This document shows positions 52,428 to 61,537 of a stretch of 64,000 nucleotides of DNA, one piece after another. This DNA is from RQOF01 sp964461135. Lineage in GTDB: Bacteria; Calditrichota; Calditrichia; RBG-13-44-9. Numbering within the stretch: the first letter of the stretch is position 1; every line of letters starts with the position of its first letter. The stretch spans positions 47,453-111,452 of the forward strand of contig CAYWTB010000007.1 in the NCBI GenBank assembly GCA_964461135.1, read 5' to 3'. Below the pieces are notes generated by a model. The model was not told the origin of the DNA, did no database searches, and saw only the letters and a list, made by a program, of their open reading frames with translations. Position numbers and translations under genes: made by a program.

Positions 52428-52841
52428 TCAAGGTTGATTTAAAATAATTAATCCAACAGAAATCCCGGCAAGGTCTGCCAGTAAATCCTTCCAGGAGAAA
52501 AAACCACCGGTCTTATGTTTGTCCGCAAATTCTTTGGCAACCCCAAGACCAAGAGTAATACAAACCGCAAAGCTTCTGGCTTTATCTTTGTCAATACTTA
52601 CAGTTTTTTCACTCAACTTCGCTATAAAAACAGTTGAATATAAACTTGCCATAAAGTGCTTCCCCTTATCAGGAGCGAAAAACGCGTCAGTTTTAGGAAC
52701 AGTAATGGATTTCTTTACTGTTCGCGAAGAGTCTTGTCCTGATAATAATTTATTCGAAAACATTCCAGAACTAACAGCATTATTTGCTTGCATCAGGGCA
52801 ATTATCAGAACGAGAGTGACAAAACCAGTTCTCCACCACAA
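52428..52841 (-). CDS. YfiM/DUF2279-like membrane-associated protein
   Basis: A 137-residue protein with an N-terminal hydrophobic segment. The conserved parts are FAPDKGKHFMASLYS, GLGVAKEFADKH and FSWKDLLADLAGISVGLIIL, which recall the YfiM/DUF2279 pattern (D-K-x-x-H, KE-x-x-D, DLxAD). It overlaps the end of the upstream DUF5683 gene by 37 bases, so the two are co-translated. Function unknown. Confidence 0.65.
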   Translation of the reverse strand: MWWRTGFVTLVLIIALMQANNAVSSGMFSNKLLSGQDSSRTVKKSITVPKTDAFFAPDKGKHFMASLYSTVFIAKLSEKTVSIDKDKARSFAVCITLGLGVAKEFADKHKTGGFFSWKDLLADLAGISVGLIILNQP

Positions 52842-53296
52842 AATCCATCCTCCTTTAAATCCAGTCGGTGAGAAATTTGCATCGCCGTATTGAATTTATA
52901 AAGATAAGCCTCCACATAAGCATCAACCATAGTTAACAAATATGACAATGTAAAGTACCAGGAATATAAATTTCTTTTGCTTCGGAAAGATTCGTTTTTT
53001 TCATCTCGCCATTTCTGTTCAAAATTATAAATCTGATATACCAGAAATGAATTAACAGAAAAAGCAATAACTGCCTTAAAATATTGATGGGTATAAATCT
53101 GACCCCAGCCGGGCAACACGGCGGATCGTAATACGGCCCCCCAAGGAGATTTCAACGGTCTGTCCGATAAGAGCCGTGCAGTGTCCAATTGAGAGACGGT
53201 AAACATTGAATTCGATCGAAAAACAATCTTTTCCTGAGACATACATGCATCAGTAAACAAAGATAAAAATAGTAAGATGATCAGAAAACGATTCAT
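52805..53296 (-). CDS. DUF5683 family membrane protein
   Basis: A 163-residue protein: signal peptide (1-20), a periplasmic linker with PLKSPWGAVLRSAVLPGWGQIYTHQYFK, which is the DUF5683 hallmark, and two or three hydrophobic helices. The family is frequent in Bacteroidota and relatives and has no known role. It overlaps the following gene by 37 bases; upstream lies a lipid-kinase gene, 20 bases away, so the three are probably one operon. Confidence 0.75.
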   Translation of the reverse strand: MNRFLIILLFLSLFTDACMSQEKIVFRSNSMFTVSQLDTARLLSDRPLKSPWGAVLRSAVLPGWGQIYTHQYFKAVIAFSVNSFLVYQIYNFEQKWRDEKNESFRSKRNLYSWYFTLSYLLTMVDAYVEAYLYKFNTAMQISHRLDLKEDGFCGGELVLSLSF

Positions 53297-53316
53297 GCAA
53301 TACCTGGTCTGTCCAC

Positions 53317-54201
53317 TTATTCTGTTTTATGGTATACCACTTCCAATATCTGGGGGAGAATTGAAATTTTAAGATCTTTAAGTTCCATACCAAGTAATTC
53401 TCCGTCTGCATGCACTGCGATGCCATCCTCCGATAAAATTTCCAGCTGGTCAGTCCGCATCATTTCTACCTGCTCCATATTAGTATGATTTCCTTTGACT
53501 GCTTTAGGCAAGTTAAGAAACACCTCCTTTTTGCTCAATCCGCGGATGATACAGACGTCAAATTTCCCATCATCGATAATGGCATCAGGAGTCAGATAAA
53601 ATCCTCCGCCCACCGCCTTCCCATTTCCAATAGCGATCAGGAAGATTTTTTTTTCAACTCTCCGGCCATTGGCACAAAAGGTTACGGTTGAATTTTTATA
53701 GGAGAAAACAGTTTTCATTACCGCATATAAATAGATAAGAAAACCCCGCAACTTTTTAACTTTCCTGCTTTCACGAACCACCCAGGCATCAAAGCCAATA
53801 CCCAGCCCGTTAGGAAAATAGACATCTCCCACTTTTCCGACATCAATCATTTTCCGTTTATTTTCACGGATTATTTTCACACAATGCTCTAGATCCTTGG
53901 GGAGGTTAAGCATTTTGACAAAGTCATTACCACTACCGGTGGGAATAGCCGCCAGTGCCGCACTGCCGCCCATCATACCATTTACAACTTCATGCATGGT
54001 TCCGTCACCCCCCACTGCTACAATAACAGAATATTCCGACGATATTTTGGCAGCTATTTCGCGAGCATGACCGGGGTATTCGGTCCGGAAAAGGTCAAAC
54101 TGTCCTATATACTTTTCAAACAGTTCAAGAATAGTCTCCCCAGCTTTTCTGGTTTTTCCCCTCCCCGCCACCGGATTCAAGATAAGGGCATAATTTTTCA
54201 C
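53317..54201 (-). CDS. Diacylglycerol-kinase-family lipid kinase (YegS/DgkB-like)
   Basis: A 294-residue cytosolic lipid kinase. The ATP motif VAVGGDGTMHEVVNG and GSGNDFVK are typical, as is ILNPVAGRGKT at the N-terminus. The C-terminal beta-sandwich includes the lobe with HADGELLG. It may act on diacylglycerol, sphingoid or another lipid alcohol; substrate cannot be assigned. Its stop lies 20 bases before the DUF5683 start on the minus strand. Confidence 0.9.
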   Translation of the reverse strand: MKNYALILNPVAGRGKTRKAGETILELFEKYIGQFDLFRTEYPGHAREIAAKISSEYSVIVAVGGDGTMHEVVNGMMGGSAALAAIPTGSGNDFVKMLNLPKDLEHCVKIIRENKRKMIDVGKVGDVYFPNGLGIGFDAWVVRESRKVKKLRGFLIYLYAVMKTVFSYKNSTVTFCANGRRVEKKIFLIAIGNGKAVGGGFYLTPDAIIDDGKFDVCIIRGLSKKEVFLNLPKAVKGNHTNMEQVEMMRTDQLEILSEDGIAVHADGELLGMELKDLKISILPQILEVVYHKTE

Positions 54202-54283
54202 GATTCCTCCGGTAAATAAATCTGCGGTTTAATCCAGATATCCTTCAACGACTATATTCAACCGTTGATTTTGAAATAACGCT

Positions 54284-54667
54284 TCAGGCTTTCTCTAGGG
54301 CAATACATTCTATTTCCACCAATACATTTTTCGGCAAACGGGCAACTTCAACAGCCGAACGTGCCGGTGAGTCCTCAGAAAAATACTCTTTATATACTTC
54401 GTTCATTGAGTTGAAATCATCCATATTCTTCAGGAAAACCGTGGTTTTCAAAACATGACTCAGATCTGAACCGGCGGCTGTCAATACAGCTTCAAGGTTC
54501 AGAATTACCCGATGTGTTTGTACTTTAATGTCATTTTTTTCTAATTCACCATTTTCGGGATTAATGGCAATCTGTCCGGCAGTAAATATTAAATCAGCAC
54601 CTACTACTGCCTGATTATAGGGTCCTACCGGTACTGGAGCATCTTGGGTATTTATTATTTTTTTCAT
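54284..54667 (-). CDS. ridA: RidA-family enamine/imine deaminase
   Basis: A 127-residue protein of the YjgF/YER057c/UK114 family that hydrolyses reactive 2-aminoacrylate and similar imines made by PLP enzymes. The signatures are PVGPYNQAV and the C-terminal PARSAVEVARLPKNVLVEIECIA, which contains the catalytic Arg. The ATG with GGAGGG seven bases upstream was chosen; the longer reading adds four residues. It is followed after about 82 bases by the lipid kinase gene. Confidence 0.93.
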   Translation of the reverse strand: MKKIINTQDAPVPVGPYNQAVVGADLIFTAGQIAINPENGELEKNDIKVQTHRVILNLEAVLTAAGSDLSHVLKTTVFLKNMDDFNSMNEVYKEYFSEDSPARSAVEVARLPKNVLVEIECIALEKA

Positions 54668-54721
54668 AAAACCCTCCAAAATTTAAAGAGACCTGAAATA
54701 AGATAAACTAAGCAAATCTAA

Positions 54722-55339
54722 TTAACCTAAAATTTTTTGCAAATCCCCTTTGCCATTTCGCAGGATATTGATCTCATCATTAATAAGGCTCACAACTGTG
54801 GATTCCTCTGCATCAGGTAACCAGTCAGCATCTAGCATCATATCCACTGCATTAAAATAGCGTCTTTCAATTTCATCGGGATCATTCAGTAATTCATCTG
54901 GATCAAGATTAACAGAAGTGTTGACCAGTGGAAAAGGAACATTTTCCAGCAGGGCATGGCATACTTCATTATCAGGAATCCGAATCCCCACTTCCTTTCT
55001 CCTGCTCAGCATAATTTTAGGGATCTCCCGTCCGGAGGGTAAAATAAATGTATAGGGACCAGGTAAACAATGACGCATCAGTTTAAATGCAAAATTTGAA
55101 ATACGGGCGTAATTACTGGCCTGTTGAATATTTTTTACAATGATACTCAGGGGTTTAAATTTATTCTTTTTTTTAAGACTGTACAATTTTTGTATAGCTG
55201 TTTTATCATATAAACTGCAGCCTATTCCATATACGGTATCGGTAGGATAAATTAATAAGCCGCCATTTTCCAGTATGGTAACTGCATTTAAGATTAGCCG
55301 TGTATGCGGATTTTTTAAATGAATATGAAATCGAACCAT
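54722..55339 (-). CDS. Sua5/YciO/YrdC-family protein
   Basis: A 205-residue protein of the YrdC fold. The segments LIYPTDTVYGIGCSLYDK and FKPLSIIVKN are clear, and TSVNLD stands where TsaC has TSAN. Family members either make threonylcarbamoyl-AMP for tRNA t6A or belong to the YciO branch, which lacks strong t6A activity. The changed TSVN suggests the YciO branch, without proof. Start at the ATG after AGGT. It sits before ridA with its own spacing of 54 bases. Confidence 0.82.
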   Translation of the reverse strand: MVRFHIHLKNPHTRLILNAVTILENGGLLIYPTDTVYGIGCSLYDKTAIQKLYSLKKKNKFKPLSIIVKNIQQASNYARISNFAFKLMRHCLPGPYTFILPSGREIPKIMLSRRKEVGIRIPDNEVCHALLENVPFPLVNTSVNLDPDELLNDPDEIERRYFNAVDMMLDADWLPDAEESTVVSLINDEINILRNGKGDLQKILG

Positions 55340-55578
55340 TTTTACCTGCAAAATATCCTGACTTCAGACATCTAGTCGTTTTAATTCCACCAAGGAACAA
55401 AAAAACTGGGATGAATATGATTTAACAAACAATAAAAATTGGTTTTTAAGTTAAATGCGAAATCCTAAAAATTCAAATCCAAAAATTTGTTGTATCAAAT
55501 CTTAATAAAATTCCGGTGGATACGAAGATGATAATAGTAACGCAAATACAAATGTGAGGTTTAATGGGCGGGATAATA

Positions 55579-55815
55579 CTACTTTTTTTTCTTTTTTAAT
55601 TCCTCTGCCGCTTTCTTTAGGTCTTCCGGCGAAGCACCGGCCGCTCGTAGGTTTTCCTGTTTAATTCTTTCGTATACTTCTTCCCTGAATATGGAAATAT
55701 CCCTCGGTGCTTCTATACCAATTTTTACTTGTTTTCCGTCGATATCAACGACAGTAATCTTAATTTTGTCGCCGATATGGATAGACTCACCCAACCTCCT
55801 TGTTAAAACAAGCAT
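55579..55815 (-). CDS. csrA: Carbon storage regulator CsrA
   Basis: A 78-residue RNA-binding global regulator that represses or activates mRNAs at GGA motifs in leader regions. The dimer fold sequence MLVLTRRLGESIHIG, GKQVKIGIEAP and EEVYERI are diagnostic. It has a longer, lysine-rich C-terminal tail (EDLKKAAEELKKKKK). No flagellar or carbon-storage genes lie nearby. ATG with a GAGG-like sequence in front. Confidence 0.95.
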   Translation of the reverse strand: MLVLTRRLGESIHIGDKIKITVVDIDGKQVKIGIEAPRDISIFREEVYERIKQENLRAAGASPEDLKKAAEELKKKKK

Positions 55816-55944
55816 AGAAACCTCATTTTTTTGATTTTTAAAAATTTAACGAACTCTGTCACAAAAGTCAATATTAAATCCTTTCTTCTCTTTTTATTTA
55901 TTTTCGGGTATTTTTATTCAATGTCAAAATATCTGCATAAATTT

Positions 55945-55978
55945 AAAAAAAGCAGGAAGATATTTATCATCCTGCTTT
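55945..55978 (-). terminator. Intrinsic terminator after the grpE gene
   Basis: On the minus strand AAAGCAGGA pairs with TCCTGCTTT around a 13-base loop, with further T residues after it. It lies about 35 bases after the grpE stop and would end the hsp20-dnaK-grpE transcript. Confidence 0.85.
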
Positions 55979-56012
55979 AATATTTTTTGTAATAATCAAA
56001 ATAAAAAGACTT

Positions 56013-56660
56013 CTAATTGTTTTCTTCCTGATTATGATACTGACCAACCACAACTTTACTGGGTCTTACGAGACGATCATTCAGTAAATAGCCTTCCTGA
56101 AATACGCTGATCACTTTTCCGTTATGGTCTTTTTCATCGGTGTTCTGCATCATCATGGCCTCATGCAATTGTGGATCAAATTCTTTTCCCAGAGCATCTA
56201 TTCTTTGAACACCCATTTCATTGAGAACCAGCATAAACTTATCATAAATCATTTTCGCACCTTCCCACAAGGATTGATTACCCGATTCATTCTCAGAATT
56301 TTTATTCATATGTTCAAAATCATCCATAATTGGTAGTAACTTTTTTATAATCTCTCTCTTAACATAATCAGAAAATTCAATTTGTTCACGTTCCATTCTT
56401 CGTTTAAAATTGGCAAACTCAGCCCGCAGACGCAAATACTGTTCATTTAATTCCGCATACCGGTTTTTATATTCCTCTATTGTCTTTTTATCTACATGCC
56501 TGGCTTTTTTACCTGGCTTGTCATGCTCGTCGGTAGACTTCTCAGTTTCGGAAGGAGTTTCTTTTTTTCCCATACTTTCCTTTTCTGATTGCCGGTCAGT
56601 ATTTTCTTCTTCAATGAAATCTATTGATATTTCTTTTCCATTCTTTTTATCTTCTGCCAT
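56013..56660 (-). CDS. grpE: Nucleotide exchange factor GrpE
   Basis: A 215-residue DnaK co-chaperone. An acidic N-terminal tail (about 1-65) is followed by the long dimeric coiled coil (YAELNEQYLRLRAEFANFKRRMEREQI) and the C-terminal beta-wing domain ending VGVQRIDALGKEFDPQLHEAMMM-like and RPSKVVVGQ. An ATG with a nearby GGAGGA was chosen; an in-frame TTG two codons earlier exists. It follows dnaK across a 133-base spacer that carries a long palindrome. Confidence 0.94.
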   Translation of the reverse strand: MAEDKKNGKEISIDFIEEENTDRQSEKESMGKKETPSETEKSTDEHDKPGKKARHVDKKTIEEYKNRYAELNEQYLRLRAEFANFKRRMEREQIEFSDYVKREIIKKLLPIMDDFEHMNKNSENESGNQSLWEGAKMIYDKFMLVLNEMGVQRIDALGKEFDPQLHEAMMMQNTDEKDHNGKVISVFQEGYLLNDRLVRPSKVVVGQYHNQEENN

Positions 56661-56750
56661 CTCCAAATAATCCTCCAGATGATGTCATCCATTTTAAATA
56701 TTTGTTAATTATCTCGTTTAAATTTATTCCCATATTACCAGTTTTATAAT

Positions 56751-56780
56751 CGGATAGACCTTTTATAAAAGGTCTATCCG
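56751..56780. repeat. Perfect 30-base palindrome between dnaK and grpE
   Basis: CGGATAGACCTTTT and AAAAGGTCTATCCG flank a two-base centre. In either strand's RNA this folds into one long hairpin. No T-tract follows on the minus strand, so it is not a simple terminator. It may stabilise the dnaK mRNA end or reduce grpE expression. Confidence 0.8.
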
Positions 56781-56793
56781 GCTTTAAGTCCCT

Positions 56794-58752
56794 TTATTTT
56801 TTATCTTTTTTATTCTTGTCGTCGTCAACCACTTCGTAATCAGCTTCTTCTACTTTTTCATTATTGCTTCCGCTTTCAGCACCACCACTTTCACTTCCAC
56901 TGAAACCCTCTGCCCCGCTACCAGCCTGAGGACCACCCTGTTGGGCACCCGCCTGTTGGTAGAGATTGGAGGCGGATTCACTCCAGACCTGATTTAAAGC
57001 ATCTGTCGCAGATTTGATTTCATTGAGATTTTCTGATTTTAGCGCTTCTTTCAGGCGGCTAACAGCTGCTTCAATTTTATTTTTCGCGGTCGCGTCAAGT
57101 TTATCTCCATATTCCTTCATGTTTTTCTCGGTCTGATATACCAGCTGGTCACCGGCATTTTTGGTATCAATCATTTCTCTTCTTTTCCGATCTTCCGCCG
57201 CATGATCTTTTGCATCCTTAACCATACGGTCAATCTCTTCTTCAGAGAGACCCGAACTTGCTTCTATGCGAATACTTTGTTGCTTTCCTGTAGCCATATC
57301 CTTAGCAGAGACATTAAGAATACCATTGGCGTCGATATCAAATGTAACCTCAATCTTAGGAATTCCTCTTGGTGCGGGAGGAATGCCATCCAGAATAAAT
57401 CGTCCCAGAGTACGGTTATCCCGCGCAAATTCACGTTCACCCTGAATAACATGGATTTCCACAGATGTCTGATTATCCGCTGCTGTCGTAAATATTTCAC
57501 TTTTCCGGGTCGGAATCGTCGCATTAGATTCGATTAGTTTAGTGGAAACATTTCCCAGTGTCTCGATTCCCAGAGAGAGTGGAGTCACATCCAGCAACAA
57601 TACATCTTTTACATCGCCAGCCAAAACACCGCCCTGGATTGCTGCACCAACGGCTACAACTTCATCTGGATTGATACCCTTGTGGGGTTCTCTTCTAAAG
57701 AAATCTTTTACCAGTTCCTGTACCATGGGAATTCTGGTGGATCCGCCTACCAAAATAACTTCGTCTATTTCATCAACTTTAAATCCGGATTCCTTCATGG
57801 CGATACTGCATGGCTCCAGTGTTTTTTTCAGCAGATCATCTACCAGCGATTCAAATTTCGCACGAGTCAAAGACATCTGCAGGTGTTTCGGTCCATTGGC
57901 ATCAGCAGTAATAAAAGGTAGATTAATATCCGTCTGCTGAGTACTGCTCAATTCAATTTTAGCTTTTTCTGCAGCTTCCCGCAAACGTTGCAACGCCATG
58001 GGATCTTTTCTTAAATCAATGGCCTGTTCCTTTTTAAATTCATCGGCCACCCAATCCACAACCCGCTGATCAAAGTTATCACCACCTAAATGAGTATCCC
58101 CATTGGTGGATTTAACCTCGAACACACCATCACCAATTTCCAGAATCGAAATATCGAAAGTTCCGCCACCCAGATCATATACAGCAATTTTTTCATTCTT
58201 CTTTTTATCGAGCCCATATGCCAGAGATGCGGCCGTTGGTTCGTTGATGATCCGTAATACATTAAGTCCGGCTATCTCGCCAGCCTCTTTGGTCGCTTTA
58301 CGCTGGCTATCGTTAAAATATGCCGGAACGGTGATTACCGCATCCGTTACCTTTTCACCCAGATAATCTTCCGCCGTTTGTTTCATTTTCTGAAGAATCA
58401 TCGCAGAAATTTCTTGCGGGGTATATTCCTTCCCCCTGATTTCAGTGACAGCCAGACCATGTGTTCCCGTCTTCACTTTATAGGGCACCATTTTGGTCTC
58501 CTCAGGAACTTCTTCCAGCCGCCGACCCATGAACCGCTTTATTGAATATACTGTATTTTCCGGATTGGTGATCATTTGACGTTTGCCAGGAGCACCTACC
58601 AACACTTCACCAGTCTTGGAGAAGCCGACCACAGATGGTGTAGTACGACCACCCTCGGAATTCGGAATCACAATAGGTTCTCCACCCTCCATCACGGCAA
58701 CAACTGAGTTGGTTGTGCCTAAATCAATTCCTATAACTTTTTTTGCTGCCAT
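56794..58752 (-). CDS. dnaK: Molecular chaperone DnaK (Hsp70)
   Basis: A 652-residue Hsp70. The ATPase domain begins KVIGIDLGTTNSVVAVMEGG and includes YDLGGGTFDIS, NEPTAASLAYG and VGGSTRIPMVQ; the substrate domain covers about 395-540 and the C-terminal tail is rich in Gly, Gln and Ala before ending VVDDDKNKKDKK. GGAGG lies six bases before the ATG. The dnaJ and hrcA genes are not in the window. It lies between hsp20 and grpE in the order hsp20-dnaK-grpE. Confidence 0.98.
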   Translation of the reverse strand: MAAKKVIGIDLGTTNSVVAVMEGGEPIVIPNSEGGRTTPSVVGFSKTGEVLVGAPGKRQMITNPENTVYSIKRFMGRRLEEVPEETKMVPYKVKTGTHGLAVTEIRGKEYTPQEISAMILQKMKQTAEDYLGEKVTDAVITVPAYFNDSQRKATKEAGEIAGLNVLRIINEPTAASLAYGLDKKKNEKIAVYDLGGGTFDISILEIGDGVFEVKSTNGDTHLGGDNFDQRVVDWVADEFKKEQAIDLRKDPMALQRLREAAEKAKIELSSTQQTDINLPFITADANGPKHLQMSLTRAKFESLVDDLLKKTLEPCSIAMKESGFKVDEIDEVILVGGSTRIPMVQELVKDFFRREPHKGINPDEVVAVGAAIQGGVLAGDVKDVLLLDVTPLSLGIETLGNVSTKLIESNATIPTRKSEIFTTAADNQTSVEIHVIQGEREFARDNRTLGRFILDGIPPAPRGIPKIEVTFDIDANGILNVSAKDMATGKQQSIRIEASSGLSEEEIDRMVKDAKDHAAEDRKRREMIDTKNAGDQLVYQTEKNMKEYGDKLDATAKNKIEAAVSRLKEALKSENLNEIKSATDALNQVWSESASNLYQQAGAQQGGPQAGSGAEGFSGSESGGAESGSNNEKVEEADYEVVDDDKNKKDKK

Positions 58753-58839
58753 TTTTTAATTCCTCCTTAAAGAATGTTTTTTGAATAATCAAAGTCACAA
58801 TTTTTTATTTTACACATTTTTATTGTCTTCATTGATATT

Positions 58840-59226
58840 TCAGTTGATATCAATTTTCCGGGGCTTCACTTCTTCCTTTTTTCCAACAACCACCTTCAAA
58901 ATACCTGCATTGTATGACGCATCAATTATTTCGACATTAAGATTATCTTCCAGCTCGAAAGCTCTTTCATAAAAAATATCGGTGGTTTCCCGGAACAAAT
59001 ACTCACCATCTATATGATTATTAAGACGATTTCCACTGATATTCAATATACCTTCCTTTACAGAAACATGAAGATCTTTCTTTTGCACACCGGGCATTTC
59101 CATCAGAATAACTATTGAATTATCAGTCTCGTAAATATCCACTACCGGTTTAACTTTAATTAAATTATCATGACCATTATGGAATTTTTTGTGTTTTTCA
59201 ATTCCGGTAAAAATATCAGAAAACAT
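58840..59226 (-). CDS. Small heat-shock protein (Hsp20/alpha-crystallin)
   Basis: A 128-residue ATP-independent holdase. The alpha-crystallin domain runs from about residue 27 to 118, with VDIYETDNSIVILMEMPGVQKKDLHVSVKEGILNISG and the C-terminal strand ILKVVVGKK. The N-terminal arm is very short. It lies 87 bases upstream of dnaK on the same strand. Neither a CIRCE element nor a sigma-32 promoter was found ahead of it. Confidence 0.92.
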   Translation of the reverse strand: MFSDIFTGIEKHKKFHNGHDNLIKVKPVVDIYETDNSIVILMEMPGVQKKDLHVSVKEGILNISGNRLNNHIDGEYLFRETTDIFYERAFELEDNLNVEIIDASYNAGILKVVVGKKEEVKPRKIDIN

Positions 59227-59281
59227 GATTTATTCTCCTAATAATTATTATTTTATGTATTTATTATCCTTCATTTTAGTA

Positions 59282-59309
59282 ATAGTATTACAAAGATAAT
59301 GCCAAACAA
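59282..59309 (-). promoter_or_regulatory. Possible promoter of hsp20
   Basis: On the minus strand TTGTTT is followed 16 bases later by TACTAT, about 50 bases before the hsp20 start. The match is only moderate. Confidence 0.35.
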
Positions 59310-59671
59310 TTTACCCAACTCTTATATACAATATAATTAACAACTTGTGGCCTGGTATTTTCCTGGCTGTTTCCACGGAATGCATGTCATTACGCATTTG
59401 TATCTGACAGTTTGGCAGATTTCTCGAAGGACAAAAGGACAGGATATCCTTTTTTCTAAAAATTAAAACTTTCTAACGGAATGATGTCAATCAGATATAT
59501 TTATAAGGGAAAAATATTGAAACATGATAATACCCACGGTTCAGAGGACAGAAATCAAAAAGAATAATATTACATATGTATAAACGGATAAACCTTACCC
59601 AAAAATTTCATTTCCGGAAACCGGGACTGGTTGTATCAGACTTATTTATTTATCCTGCTTAATTCACAAAT

Positions 59672-59726
59672 AGGGGCTAAAGCCCAAATATACTGGATTC
59701 TTTAATCCCCGGTCTGAAGACCGGGG
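59672..59726. repeat. REP-like paired palindromes
   Basis: GGGCTAAAGCCC (59674-59685) and CCCCGGTCTGAAGACCGGGG (59707-59726) are two inverted repeats separated by an AT-rich spacer; the second has nine perfect pairs. The arrangement resembles short interspersed palindromic elements seen in several bacterial genomes. Only one copy is present in this window. Confidence 0.6.
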
Positions 59727-60205
59727 CCATTTAATTTCTAAGAATATAACAACTTTGATACATTATATCGTTTTTTGTGAATTAACCAGGTTATATGAAA
59801 TTTTAAAATTATAGATTACTCTACCCTTTTCCTGCGGCAGGCAGATCACGGGCGGGCATAGGTTCAGAGACGGGTCTAATACAATATTAATAAACCACAA
59901 TGTTCAAATGACACAATCAAATATAAATTTTAGAATCTCAGACAATGATGATATTAAAATATTGACGCATCGAACCATATGCTTTAAGAATACTTACCAA
60001 TCAATCAGAGTCTGGGCATCAAATTTTTACAACCGCTTATTTGAACCGCCTTATCTCAAGAAATCATATAACTTTAATAAGAAATTTTAATAAAATCCCC
60101 TCTACCTTTAGAAATCTTATGGCACACCATTCCAGATTCCTTTGACCTTTATGGTTGAAAAGTCACTTTGATATGATTGCCTTTCCGGACACAAATTTCT
60201 AAAGT

Positions 60206-61537
60206 TCAAAGTACCGAAATAAAGGTGTAACCGTTATTGATTACTGCAAATGGTTTACCTTTCAAGCTCCAATCAACAAAGGGAGTATTGGAACTTTTTG
60301 ACAGGAATTTAACTGGCTGAACTTTCCATTCTTGCACGGGATCGAAAATGGTGAGATTGGCTGTAGTATTCTTCTTTATACCTGGAGGTTCCAGTTTTAA
60401 TATCTGATAAGGTCTCACAGCAAATTTTTCAATAATTGCAGAAAGATCAAGAATCTTTTGGTGATATACCTGTGATAGGGTCAGACCCATTGCCGTCTCT
60501 AATCCAACAATGCCAAAAGGGGCATGAATATATTCTGCTTCTTTTTCTTCAAAAGAGTGGGGAGCGTGATCCGACGCAATGACATCAATAGTCCCATCCG
60601 CTAAGCCCTCCAGCAAAGCTTGCCGGTCCACCTCGGTACGCAACGGCGGACTCATTTTAGTGTTGGTGTCAAATGTCCGTACCATTTCATCGATAAGGGT
60701 AAAATGATGGGGGGTGACTTCCGCCGTCACTGGAATCCCTTTTGTTTTAGCCTGACGGACAAGCTCTACTGATGGTGCTGTGGAAATATGGGCTACATGA
60801 AAGCGGCCTCCGGTATACTCAGCCAGCATTATATCACGTGCTATCATTATTTCTTCTGCTACAGAAGGCATCCCGTGAAGTCCCAGGCAGGTGGAAATAA
60901 ATCCTTCATGCATGTCACCTCCCTCTGTCATAGTCAGATCTTCCTCATGCCCAATCACCGGGATATCCACCATTTTGCTATATTCAAGGGCCCTCCTCAT
61001 AATCTCTGCACTCATCACCGGTGCCCCGTCATCCGATATGGCCACTGCACCTTGTTCAACCAGTTCCAGAATTTCGCAAAGCTCTTTGCCTTCACGCTTC
61101 TTGGTGATGGCGGCCACCGGATAGACATTTACCAGAAATCCCTTTGACCGATCCTTGATATATTGAATTATCTCCTGGCTGTCTGTTGCGGGAGAAGTAT
61201 TCGGCATACAGCAAACGGCCGTAAAACCACCATTTGCGGCAGCCAGGCTTCCTGAAGCAATCGTTTCCTTTCCTTCATAGCCAGGTTCTCTTAGGTGTAC
61301 ATGCATATCCAGCCATCCAGGTGAAATTATTTTGTTATTGCAGTCGATTATATCGCCCTTAAACTCTTTTGCATCTACAGTACCAATATTCTGTATTTTC
61401 CCCTTGCGCACATGAATATCTGTGATTTTATCAAATTTTTGTATGGGATCAATGACCCGTGCCATTTTCAAAAGCAGATTCTCAGGTAAAGGTTGAAAAC
61501 CTTTCCTCGAGTGTATTACATTTTTAGTTAACTTCAC
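60206..61537 (-). CDS. pyrC: Dihydroorotase, class I
   Basis: A 443-residue zinc amidohydrolase of de novo pyrimidine synthesis, converting carbamoyl aspartate to dihydroorotate. Motifs: DMHVHLREPG with the paired His ligands, CMPNTSP, AISDDGAPV, HVAHIST and SDHAPH. The GTG start has AGGAGG a few bases upstream and lies inside the end of pyrB (14-base overlap), so translation is coupled. The first 25 residues precede the usual family start, and a start nearer residue 25 cannot be excluded. Confidence 0.94.
   Translation of the reverse strand: MKLTKNVIHSRKGFQPLPENLLLKMARVIDPIQKFDKITDIHVRKGKIQNIGTVDAKEFKGDIIDCNNKIISPGWLDMHVHLREPGYEGKETIASGSLAAANGGFTAVCCMPNTSPATDSQEIIQYIKDRSKGFLVNVYPVAAITKKREGKELCEILELVEQGAVAISDDGAPVMSAEIMRRALEYSKMVDIPVIGHEEDLTMTEGGDMHEGFISTCLGLHGMPSVAEEIMIARDIMLAEYTGGRFHVAHISTAPSVELVRQAKTKGIPVTAEVTPHHFTLIDEMVRTFDTNTKMSPPLRTEVDRQALLEGLADGTIDVIASDHAPHSFEEKEAEYIHAPFGIVGLETAMGLTLSQVYHQKILDLSAIIEKFAVRPYQILKLEPPGIKKNTTANLTIFDPVQEWKVQPVKFLSKSSNTPFVDWSLKGKPFAVINNGYTFISVL

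Larger units (their letters stand above)
59227..60205. other. Long AT-rich intergenic region with repeat-like pieces
   Basis: Nearly 1 kb without a credible gene between pyrC and hsp20 (both minus). It contains a possible hsp20 promoter, a paired-palindrome element near 59672-59726, and a GC-rich piece with CCTGCGGCAGG at 59831-59841. A 60-codon frame at 59908-60090 is not supported. Confidence 0.5.

Noticed and set aside
59227..59340. CIRCE element or sigma-32 promoter before hsp20-dnaK
   Set aside because: Neither the TTAGCACTC-N9-GAGTGCTAA pattern nor a sigma-32 consensus could be found.
59908..60090. 60-codon open frame in the pyrC-hsp20 spacer
   Set aside because: No ribosome binding site, no similarity, AT-rich chance frame.
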